Shown here: piece by piece, positions 24,779 to 31,897 of the stretch
Layout: each line of letters opens with the position of its first letter
Position numbering within the stretch: the stretch's first letter is position 1
DNA from: a bacterium
Lineage (GTDB): Bacteria; Bacillota; Clostridia; Lachnospirales; Lachnospiraceae
Reading direction: 5' to 3'
DNA: 36,258 nucleotides
Assembly: GCA_028724545.1 (NCBI GenBank)
Contig: JAQYCU010000038.1
Coordinates: forward strand, 1-36,258
The notes under the pieces: model-generated
What the model saw: only the letters and a program-made list of their open reading frames with translations
Told to the model about the DNA's origin: nothing
The model's database searches: none
Program-made: the position numbers and the translations under genes

Positions 24779-25363
24779 ATGTTACAGAAAAGCAGAAAAA
24801 CAAAATTAGTGACAGGACAGAAGATGTGCCGGATACTTTTTGGAATTCTGCTTTTTTGCGTTTTTTGTATTTCGCAGGGAAAACCGGTACAAAAGGCAGA
24901 AGCAGCCGGTGCGACGATATCGGTTACATCCAAAAACCGTTCAGCAATGGAAGGGGATACCGTTTACGTTGTCATTACGGTGAGTTCGTCCGAAAATATA
25001 AAAGGATTTGAAGGTTATTTTTCTTATGATAACAGTGTCCTGCAGTTTGTAACCGGTGGAAGTGTTGTCCATGGAAATGATGATGAATTTCAGATATCGG
25101 ATATGGACAGAAGTGAAAGTGCAGCAAAAATAAAATATTCTGTCAAATTTCGTGCCAGAAAAAAAGGACAAACGACGATATCTTTACAGCAGCCATATAA
25201 TGTCATTGCAGATGATGGTAGCAGCACGAAGATGTCTGTGTCTTACAGTGAACTGGAAGTTGTGGTATCTTCTCCGGAAGAAACAGAAAAAAAAGAAGCA
25301 GACGAAAACAACCGAAAAACCGGATGCTTCGGCATCGCCGGACAAAGCAGAAAAAGGTTCTGA
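24779..25363 (+). pseudogene. Cohesin-domain membrane protein, N-terminal part (frame broken at A8)
   Basis: I place the start at the ATG at 24779, preceded by GAGGG; an in-frame GTG at 24758 has no ribosome site. The protein has a signal peptide (about residues 10-43, ending at AEA) and a cohesin-type beta-sandwich (about 45-165, with GDTVYVVITV and KGFEGYFSYDNSVLQFV). At the A8 run 25287-25294 the frame leaves a Lys/Glu linker and runs into a nonsense tail (GCFGIAGQS...) ending at 25363. Removing one A joins it to the frame carrying the rest of the linker and a C-terminal membrane helix, giving about 340 residues. This may be a true mutation, a sequencing error or a slippage site. The glucosaminidase gene lies 112 bp upstream. 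Confidence 0.8.
25287..25294 (+). repeat. A8 homopolymer at the frame break
   Basis: Eight consecutive A residues encode the E-K-K junction. A one-base deletion here restores one continuous reading frame from 24779 to 25802. Confidence 0.8.
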
Positions 25364-25802
25364 AAAAACAAAGCAGGAGGCCGCCGAAAAAGCAGCAAAA
25401 AGCCAGCCTGCAATTACACTTACAGAGTTAAAAGACGAAAATCTGATTCCGGCAGGATTTTCAGAAATCGAAACAGAGATTGACGGAAAAAAAGTAACAG
25501 CGTATGCTCTAAATGGTGAGGAAGAAAGTCCGTATCTGCTATTTTACGGAATAGAGCCGGACAAAGAAGATGCGATAGAAAAATTTTATCTGTACGATAG
25601 AGAAAGTGGTATGTGGATGCCATATGAAAGCATACGGTCTTTGTACCGTAATATGAATGAAAAAGACCTGGTGGGAGATTCTTCCCAGAGAACGATTCAG
25701 AGCCTGCATTATGTTATTGGCATTATGGCAGTGTTTTGCGCTCTGATGATTTTGCTTGCAATTGCATTCAGGATTCGTTATTCTGATAGAAATAAGGATT
25801 AA
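25287..25802 (+). pseudogene. Cohesin-domain membrane protein, C-terminal part (+1 frame)
   Basis: This frame carries the continuation of the preceding gene after the A8 run. It begins with a Lys/Thr/Ala/Glu linker of about 45 residues. A small folded region follows (about 75 residues, TELKDENLIPAGFSEIE to YLYDRESGMWMPYES), then a membrane helix (HYVIGIMAVFCALMILLAIAF) and a short basic tail. It has no ribosome site or credible start of its own; an ATG exists at 25197 and a frame opening at 25152, but both lie inside the cohesin coding region. The protein would be anchored by this helix with the cohesin domain outside. Confidence 0.75.
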
Positions 25803-25825
25803 TGTGAAAAGATTTGGAGGACAAC

Positions 25826-28270
25826 ATGCAGAAACGTTATACGAAAAGTGCCCAGAAAGCATTGGACCACGCCAAAAAATGTGCTGTGGCTCTGGGACAC
25901 GGATACATTGGAACAGAGCATATATTGCTTGCCTTGATTGAAACAAAAGGTGTAGCAAGTGAAGTGCTGAAAGAAAACGGCGTCTTTTATGATAAAATAT
26001 ATGAATTAATCGAGGAGAATTTGTCAACAGGTGCCAGCATAGCGACGGCAGGCCGTGAAGAATTGACGCCACGGGCACAGAAAATCGTGACGAATGCGTT
26101 GACAGAGGCAGAGCGTCTGGGTGCACCAAATGCCGGAACAGAGCATCTGCTGATTGCTTTATTAAAAGAAGCAGACTGTATTGCAGTGCGTCTGCTGAAT
26201 ACAAAAGGAATTAACGTTCAGAAATTATATATTGATGTTCTGACAGCGACAGGTCAGGATATGACAAGTGCAAAAAATGAATATATGATGCAAAAAAGTA
26301 AGAAAATGAAATCGGCAACGCCGGTTCTGGACCAATACAGCCGGGATTTGACAGCATTTGCAAAAGATGGACAGTTAGACCCTGTTATCGGAAGAGAAGC
26401 AGAAATCCGTCGTCTGGTGCAGATATTAAGCAGACGGACAAAAAACAACCCTTGTCTGGTTGGTGAGCCGGGCGTAGGAAAAACAGCTGTTGTAGAAGGG
26501 TTGGCACAGAAGATTGCAATGGGAGATATTCCAGAAATTTTGCAGGACAAGAGAGTGCTGGTATTAGACTTATCCGGAATGGTTGCAGGCTCAAAATATC
26601 GTGGTGAATTTGAAGAACGCATTAAGAGAGCAATAAAAGAAGTAAGCCAGTCGGGCAATATTTTGTTATTTATTGATGAAATTCATACCATTATCGGTGC
26701 AGGTGGTGCGGAAGGGGCTATCGATGCAGCCAACATTTTGAAACCGGCATTGGCGCGTGGTGAAATTCAGTTAATTGGTGCAACAACAAGAGAAGAATAC
26801 CGAAAATATATCGAAAAAGATGCAGCACTGGAAAGAAGATTCCAGCCGGTAGATGTCGAAGAACCTTCCGAAGAAGAGTCCATTGCGATTTTAAAAGGAT
26901 TGCGTGAACGCTATGAGGAACATCATCATGTTACCATCACGGATGCGGCGATTGTGGCAGCTGTTAAAATGTCAGAACGTTATGTTAATGACCGTTTTTT
27001 GCCAGACAAAGCCATTGACGCATTGGATGAGGCAGCAGCAAAAATCAGTCTGAGTATGTATATTCCTTCACCGGAACTGCGAAATCTGGAAGAAGAGATG
27101 GTGGCATTGGAGCAGAAAAAAGAAGATGCCATCTGCAAGGAAGATTTTGCAAAAGCCAGCGAGGTAAAGAAGCAGCAGACAGAATGTCAGAATCAAATTA
27201 CAAAAATGAAAGCAGAAATGCAGAAAAGCAGAAATGCAGAGAGTCTGACCGTATCAGAAGAAGATATTGCAAATGTTATTGCAGACTGGACGAAGATTCC
27301 GGTGCAGCAGTTGCAGGAAGAAGAAACTGAGCGTCTGCGTCATCTGGAAGAAGAACTGCACAAGAGAGTAATCGGACAGGATGAAGCTGTTACGGCAGTA
27401 GCGAAAGCAGTGCGACGTGGAAGAGTCGGCTTAAAAGACCCGAATCGTCCGATTGGTTCCTTCCTTTTCTTGGGACCAACCGGTGTTGGAAAAACAGAAC
27501 TGTCCAAAGCACTGGCAGAGGCAGTCTTTGGTCGGGAAGAGGCCATTATCCGTGTAGATATGTCAGAATATATGGAGAAACACAGTGTATCAAAAATGAT
27601 TGGTTCTCCACCGGGATATGTCGGTTATGAAGACGGTGGACAGCTGAGTGAAAAGGTACGTAGACATCCGTACTCCGTTATTCTGTTTGATGAAATAGAA
27701 AAGGCACATCTAGATGTATTTAATATTTTGCTTCAGATTCTGGAAGATGGTCACGTAACAGATGCACAGGGAAGAAAAGTCAGCTTTAAGAATACAATTA
27801 TTATTATGACTTCCAATGCCGGTGCACAGCAGATTATTGCACCAAAGCATTTGGGATTTGGAACAAAAGAAGACCAGCAGGCTGATTATGAGCGAATGAA
27901 AGAAGCTGTGCTGGAAGAAGTAAAGAAAATATTTAAACCAGAATTTATCAACCGAATTGACGAGATGTTAGTTTTCCGTACACTGACGCAGAAAGACATC
28001 TGTCAGATTGTCAGAATCCTGCTTTCTAATCTGGAAAAACGTCTGCAGGCGCAGTTAAGCATTACAATGGAAGTGACGGATGAAGCAGTTGCCTATATTG
28101 CAAAAAGTGGTTTTGACAAGAATTATGGAGCACGTCCGATTCGTCGCAGCATCCAGACAAAAATAGAAGATGAACTGGCAGACAGAGTATTATCGGGAGA
28201 GTTACAGCCGGGCGACAAAGTGCAGGTTGGATGTGAGGAAGAAAAGATAATATTTTGTAAGGAACGGTAG
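25826..28270 (+). CDS. clpC: ATP-dependent Clp protease ATP-binding subunit, ClpC type
   Basis: I choose the ATG at 25826, since GGAGG lies directly upstream; an in-frame TTG at 25814 would start before that site. The 814-residue unfoldase has two N-terminal Clp repeats (about 1-145), AAA-1 (Walker A GEPGVGKT, Walker B LLFIDEIHT), and a mid-region with a UVR-like helical pair (CKEDFAKASEVKKQQ). AAA-2 follows (GPTGVGKTE, VILFDEIEKAH, and LGFG in the position of the ClpP-docking loop). It unfolds proteins and feeds them to ClpP. The ctsR/mcsA/mcsB genes that often precede clpC in Bacilli are absent here, and no CtsR-type heptad repeat is visible. The broken cohesin gene ends 23 bp upstream. Confidence 0.93.
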   Translation: MQKRYTKSAQKALDHAKKCAVALGHGYIGTEHILLALIETKGVASEVLKENGVFYDKIYELIEENLSTGASIATAGREELTPRAQKIVTNALTEAERLGAPNAGTEHLLIALLKEADCIAVRLLNTKGINVQKLYIDVLTATGQDMTSAKNEYMMQKSKKMKSATPVLDQYSRDLTAFAKDGQLDPVIGREAEIRRLVQILSRRTKNNPCLVGEPGVGKTAVVEGLAQKIAMGDIPEILQDKRVLVLDLSGMVAGSKYRGEFEERIKRAIKEVSQSGNILLFIDEIHTIIGAGGAEGAIDAANILKPALARGEIQLIGATTREEYRKYIEKDAALERRFQPVDVEEPSEEESIAILKGLRERYEEHHHVTITDAAIVAAVKMSERYVNDRFLPDKAIDALDEAAAKISLSMYIPSPELRNLEEEMVALEQKKEDAICKEDFAKASEVKKQQTECQNQITKMKAEMQKSRNAESLTVSEEDIANVIADWTKIPVQQLQEEETERLRHLEEELHKRVIGQDEAVTAVAKAVRRGRVGLKDPNRPIGSFLFLGPTGVGKTELSKALAEAVFGREEAIIRVDMSEYMEKHSVSKMIGSPPGYVGYEDGGQLSEKVRRHPYSVILFDEIEKAHLDVFNILLQILEDGHVTDAQGRKVSFKNTIIIMTSNAGAQQIIAPKHLGFGTKEDQQADYERMKEAVLEEVKKIFKPEFINRIDEMLVFRTLTQKDICQIVRILLSNLEKRLQAQLSITMEVTDEAVAYIAKSGFDKNYGARPIRRSIQTKIEDELADRVLSGELQPGDKVQVGCEEEKIIFCKER

Positions 28271-28287
28271 AAAATCAGTCAATGATA

Positions 28288-28296
28288 TGATATAAT
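28288..28296 (+). promoter_or_regulatory. Extended -10 promoter upstream of the 137-residue protein
   Basis: TG-A-TATAAT is a perfect extended -10 element (-10 at 28291-28296), about 60 bp before the ATG at 28357. No -35 is needed for this class and none is seen. Confidence 0.65.
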
Positions 28297-28321
28297 TTAT
28301 TTATTAACTGAGGGACGGTAA

Positions 28322-28337
28322 CATAAGAATACTTATG
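28322..28337 (+). promoter_or_regulatory. Small hairpin/palindrome in the leader
   Basis: CATAAG-AATA-CTTATG lies between the promoter and the TAGGAGG ribosome site (28341-28347). It may be an operator half-site pair or an mRNA hairpin that tunes translation. Confidence 0.4.
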
Positions 28338-28356
28338 GACTTAGGAGGAAAAAAAC

Positions 28357-28770
28357 ATGGCAGTAATCAAAGAATTAATACGCAAAGAAAATGATGGAAC
28401 TTTAAGTTTTGGAAATTATGAACTGGACGCAAAACAGAAGTTATCAGATTTTGAATACGAAGGAGATTTTTATAAGGTAAAAACGTTTAAGGGGATTACA
28501 AAACTTGAGAAAAATGGCTTGTTTGTCTATGAATCCGTACCGGGCACAGCTGTTACCGGATTAAAAGCAAGTGATAAAGAAATGAAGTTTAAGGTAGAGT
28601 GTCTGGAAGATACTTCTATCACATTAGAGTTAGAACCAGAAACAGAATATAAAGTTTATGTTGATGATACCAGTTTTGGCAAGATGAAAACAAATCTTGG
28701 TGGCAAACTGGTGCTGAGCCTGGAGATGAATGCAGGTCAGACAGCAAGTGTTCGTGTGGTGAAGTTATAA
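28357..28770 (+). CDS. Small conserved beta-rich protein of unknown function
   Basis: The 137-residue protein has no signal peptide or membrane helix and no catalytic motif that I recognise. It reads as alternating beta strands (GNYELDAKQKLSDFEYEGDF, LFVYESVPGTAVTGL, TEYKVYVDDTSFGKM, GKLVLSLEMNAGQT). I recall similar clostridial proteins bearing the unhelpful database name endosialidase, for which nothing here gives support. TAGGAGG precedes the ATG. It has its own promoter and is followed after three bases by radA, which lacks a good ribosome site, so radA translation may depend on it. The conserved pairing would be worth more than any name. Confidence 0.75.
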   Translation: MAVIKELIRKENDGTLSFGNYELDAKQKLSDFEYEGDFYKVKTFKGITKLEKNGLFVYESVPGTAVTGLKASDKEMKFKVECLEDTSITLELEPETEYKVYVDDTSFGKMKTNLGGKLVLSLEMNAGQTASVRVVKL

Positions 28771-28773
28771 TTT

Positions 28774-30147
28774 ATGGCAAAAGGAAAAAGCAAAACAGTT
28801 TTCTTCTGCAAAGAGTGTGGTTATGAAAGTCCAAAATGGATGGGACAATGTCCGGGCTGCAAAGAGTGGAATACTTTTGTAGAAGAACCTGTCGTAAAGA
28901 CGGCAACCGGAAAAGAACGGGTGCGAGTAGAAAAGAGGGAGCCTTCCAAATTATCGGAGGTTTCCATAACAAGAGAAGAGAGAACTTTAACCGGTATCCA
29001 GGAACTTGACAGGGTATTAGGTGGAGGAATCGTTACCGGTTCATTGGTGCTGGTAGGCGGGGACCCTGGTATTGGAAAATCCACCCTGCTTTTGCAGATG
29101 TGCCGGGAACTGGTTGCAAAGAACAAAAAAGTCTTATATGTTTCGGGAGAGGAATCCCTGAAACAGATTAAAATGAGAGCAGACCGGCTGGGGGAATTTG
29201 CGCAGGATCTGCTCTTGCTATCTGAAACTGATTTGGATATGGTTGTGGAAACGATATCAGAAGTAAAACCGGATATCGTGATTATCGACTCGATACAGAC
29301 GATGTATCGTGAAGAAATTGGTTCGGCACCGGGAAGTGTCGGACAGGTCCGCGAAACAACAGGTGCATTGCTTCGTCTTGCAAAAGGAATGGCCATTTCT
29401 ATTTTTGTAGTAGGCCATGTAACAAAAGAAGGCGTAGTGGCAGGCCCTCGTGTACTGGAACATATGGTAGATACTGTGCTGTATTTTGAAGGAGATGGCA
29501 GTGCATCCTATCGTTTTTTGCGGGGCGTGAAAAACCGTTTTGGTTCCACCAATGAAATCGGTGTATTTGAAATGCGTTCCGACGGTCTGGCAGAAGTTGC
29601 TAACCCATCCGAGTATATGTTACAGGGAAAACCTGAGCATGAGGCCGGCTCTGTAGTTGCCTGTTCAATAGAAGGAACAAGACCGATTTTGATAGAAGTG
29701 CAGGCATTAGTGTGTCAGACGAATTTTAATATGCCACGCCGGACGGCAGCAGGAACGGATTATAACCGTGTCAATCTGCTGATGGCAGTGATAGAAAAAC
29801 GTCTTGGACTTCGTCTGGGCGACTGCGATGCGTATATCAATGTAGCAGGTGGTATGAGGATTCATGAACCGGCTTTAGATTTGGCTATTGTGGCAGCACT
29901 ATTATCCAGTTATCGAAATCAGGCATTGGAAGAAGGCTCTATTTGTTTTGGTGAAGTGGGTCTGGTAGGTGAAGTGCGTGCCGTGAATATGGCAGAGCAA
30001 AGGGTAACGGAAGCAGCAAAGTTAGGTTTTCGTAAGTGTATCTTGCCACAGGTAAACAAAAAACAATTAAATTTGTCACCGGAAGCATTAAACGGAATGG
30101 AATTAGTTGGCATTGATACTATCTACGAATTGTTGGGGGTGTTGTAA
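28774..30147 (+). CDS. radA: DNA repair protein RadA
   Basis: The 457-residue protein is the normal length for bacterial RadA (Sms), a RecA-like helicase that processes recombination intermediates. It has the N-terminal four-Cys zinc finger (CKECGYESPKWMGQCPGC), Walker A GGDPGIGKST, the RadA-specific KNRFG motif and a C-terminal Lon protease-like domain (NVAGGMRIHEPALDLAIVAA). The ATG follows the upstream stop by three bases and has only a weak ribosome site, which suggests coupling. Its stop overlaps the next ATG by one base (TAATG). Confidence 0.97.
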   Translation: MAKGKSKTVFFCKECGYESPKWMGQCPGCKEWNTFVEEPVVKTATGKERVRVEKREPSKLSEVSITREERTLTGIQELDRVLGGGIVTGSLVLVGGDPGIGKSTLLLQMCRELVAKNKKVLYVSGEESLKQIKMRADRLGEFAQDLLLLSETDLDMVVETISEVKPDIVIIDSIQTMYREEIGSAPGSVGQVRETTGALLRLAKGMAISIFVVGHVTKEGVVAGPRVLEHMVDTVLYFEGDGSASYRFLRGVKNRFGSTNEIGVFEMRSDGLAEVANPSEYMLQGKPEHEAGSVVACSIEGTRPILIEVQALVCQTNFNMPRRTAAGTDYNRVNLLMAVIEKRLGLRLGDCDAYINVAGGMRIHEPALDLAIVAALLSSYRNQALEEGSICFGEVGLVGEVRAVNMAEQRVTEAAKLGFRKCILPQVNKKQLNLSPEALNGMELVGIDTIYELLGVL

Positions 30148-30494
30148 TGAGTTTTAGCGAAACAGAAGAAACAACGGGATTGGTTTTGCAGCGTATGGAA
30201 AATTCCCTGAATGCCCTAGAGCAGATGTCGTTTGATTCTATCAATATTACAGATAAACTGGTTATGAAGATTGACGAAATCAGGGAATGTGCAGACAATA
30301 TAAAAACTTGTCAGGGACAGGGTGATGAATGTATGCTGGGACTGATTTCCGATTTCTTACAGGAACTATTAAATGTTGCCTTTGAAGTAAATAATGTCTC
30401 TCATGAACTGGAAAAAGAAACCGTGTATCAAAGAGAGACATTAGAAAATTTAAAACAAATTGTAGGTTTTTTATATGCAATGACAGATAATTAA
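30147..30494 (+). CDS. Small helical protein of unknown function following radA
   Basis: The 115-residue product appears almost entirely helical with heptad-like hydrophobic spacing (LVLQRMENSLNALEQM, FLQELLNVAFEVNNVSHELE), and it has two Cys (CADNIKTC) plus a third further on. I do not recognise a family. It has no membrane segment. It overlaps the radA stop by one base and ends with a four-base overlap on the convergent methyltransferase gene. The tight coupling makes a link to radA expression likely, but says nothing on function. Confidence 0.7.
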   Translation: MSFSETEETTGLVLQRMENSLNALEQMSFDSINITDKLVMKIDEIRECADNIKTCQGQGDECMLGLISDFLQELLNVAFEVNNVSHELEKETVYQRETLENLKQIVGFLYAMTDN

Positions 30495-31636
30495 CTTCTT
30501 TTTGGTGGCTTAGGCCCCATATACTGATAAAAATAAGTTTTTATCATACCGTTATAAATTTTACGGTTCTTATCTGCCTTTCGTCCAATGTATCGTTGGG
30601 CGTCTTCGTAGGCAGTAATCAGATACATAGACCAGCTGTCAAGGCTCCGGTACACATCGCCGATTTCACGGTAAAGTGCCGGCATTTCTTCCGGGTCGTC
30701 CAGTCTTCTGCCATAAGGTGGATTCGTAATGATAAACCCATATTTTTTGCGATGACTCATATCTTTCAATGGACGCTGCTGGAAATGAATCAGGTGGTCT
30801 ACTTCTGCAAGACGTGCATTTTCCATAGCAGCTTTTATTGCGTCGTGGCTGATATCATAGCCCTGAATATCCATTTCACAATCCCGTATCACAAGGCTTT
30901 CTGCTTCATCAATTGCGTCATACCAGAGCTTTTTAGGAATCAGGTGTGTCCAGCTTTCGGCTGTAAAAGAGCGTCCCATACCCGGCGCAATGTTAGCACC
31001 AATCATGGCAGCCTCAATCGGAAATGTTCCACTTCCACAGAAAGGGTCAACCAGAATACGGTGACGGTTCCACGGAGTCAGCAGAATCAAGGCAGCAGCC
31101 AACGTTTCCGTGATAGGGGCCTTGACGGTTGCTTTACGGTAGCCACGCTTGTGCAGGGAATCGCCGGAAGTATCCAGACCAACAACGACTTCATCTTTCA
31201 TAATGGTTACTCTGACAGGAAAATCTGCACCATCTTCGGTGAACCAGTTCACGTTATATTTTGCTTTCATTCGTTCTACCATTGCTTTTTTCATAATGGA
31301 CTGGATATCAGAAGGACTGAAAAGTTTGCTTTTGATAGAAGTTGCTTTTGTTACCCAAAATTTTCCGTTTTCCGGGATGTACTGTTCCCACGGAATGGCT
31401 TTTGTGCCTTCAAACAGCTCGTCAAAAGTAGACGCTTTAAAACTTCCTACTTTCAGCAGAATGCGCTCGGTTGTTCTCAAAAAAATATTGGCACGGCAAA
31501 TGGCATCACTGTCACCGGTAAATGTAACTTTGCCATCTTCCACTTTTACAATTTCATATCCTAAACGCAGGATTTCTTTTTTTAAAACTGCCTCTAATCC
31601 AAAGTGGCAGGGTGCAATAAATTCGTATTTTCCCAC
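30491..31636 (-). CDS. THUMP-domain 23S rRNA guanine-N2 methyltransferase (RlmL N-terminal/YpsC-like)
   Basis: The 381-residue protein starts at a GTG (31636) with a strong GGAGG upstream. Residues about 1-65 form the ferredoxin-like start, about 65-165 a THUMP RNA-binding domain, and about 170-375 a Rossmann methyltransferase with DPFCGSGTFPIEAAMI and the catalytic ITNPPYGRR motif of base N-methyltransferases. The size matches the stand-alone Firmicute proteins related to the N-terminal half of E. coli RlmL, which makes m2G2445. Exact target base is inferred. The gene overlaps the radA-linked small gene tail to tail by four bases. Confidence 0.92.
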   Translation of the reverse strand: MGKYEFIAPCHFGLEAVLKKEILRLGYEIVKVEDGKVTFTGDSDAICRANIFLRTTERILLKVGSFKASTFDELFEGTKAIPWEQYIPENGKFWVTKATSIKSKLFSPSDIQSIMKKAMVERMKAKYNVNWFTEDGADFPVRVTIMKDEVVVGLDTSGDSLHKRGYRKATVKAPITETLAAALILLTPWNRHRILVDPFCGSGTFPIEAAMIGANIAPGMGRSFTAESWTHLIPKKLWYDAIDEAESLVIRDCEMDIQGYDISHDAIKAAMENARLAEVDHLIHFQQRPLKDMSHRKKYGFIITNPPYGRRLDDPEEMPALYREIGDVYRSLDSWSMYLITAYEDAQRYIGRKADKNRKIYNGMIKTYFYQYMGPKPPKRS

Positions 31637-31683
31637 AGGTATCCTCCTAAATTACAGTTGTCTGTTCTTGTCATAACAAATTG

Positions 31684-31712
31684 ATTATAAATAAAATAAG
31701 GCGATAAGGCAA
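31684..31712 (-). promoter_or_regulatory. Promoter of the rRNA methyltransferase gene
   Basis: On the minus strand, TTGCCT (31712-31707), a 17-bp spacer and a perfect TATAAT (31689-31684) lie about 50 bp before the GTG start. Confidence 0.75.
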
Positions 31713-31735
31713 ATACTATTTGTGGGTTTTGCCTT
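31706..31735. promoter_or_regulatory. Inverted repeat overlapping the methyltransferase -35
   Basis: AAGGCAAA (31706-31713) and TTTGCCTT (31728-31735) form an 8-bp inverted repeat with a 14-base gap; the left arm covers the -35 of the minus-strand promoter. On the plus strand it is followed by TTATTTT and could also act as a weak terminator. Confidence 0.45.
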
Positions 31736-31820
31736 TTATTTTGTAAGGGCATGTGATAAAACGGATTTCCTACAGCAGCACGCTTGCGCTTGGAAACAGC
31801 CATAAGGGACTTGACGGGTA

Positions 31821-31829
31821 TGATAAAAT
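31821..31829 (+). promoter_or_regulatory. Extended -10 promoter candidate for the ABC exporter operon
   Basis: TG-A-TAAAAT resembles an extended -10 element about 70 bp before the ATG at 31898. A TTGACG hexamer at 31811-31816 is too close to serve as its -35. Confidence 0.4.
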
Positions 31830-31897
31830 AGTTATGCAACAAAATGTGATGACAAGGTGTTACTGCTATAAAAAGAAAAAGGGAAAAGAGTAAGAGA

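Noticed and set aside
30596-31564. Long plus-strand open frame of 322 codons opposite the rRNA methyltransferase gene
   Set aside because: It is the antisense shadow of a well-supported gene, with odd composition and no ribosome site.
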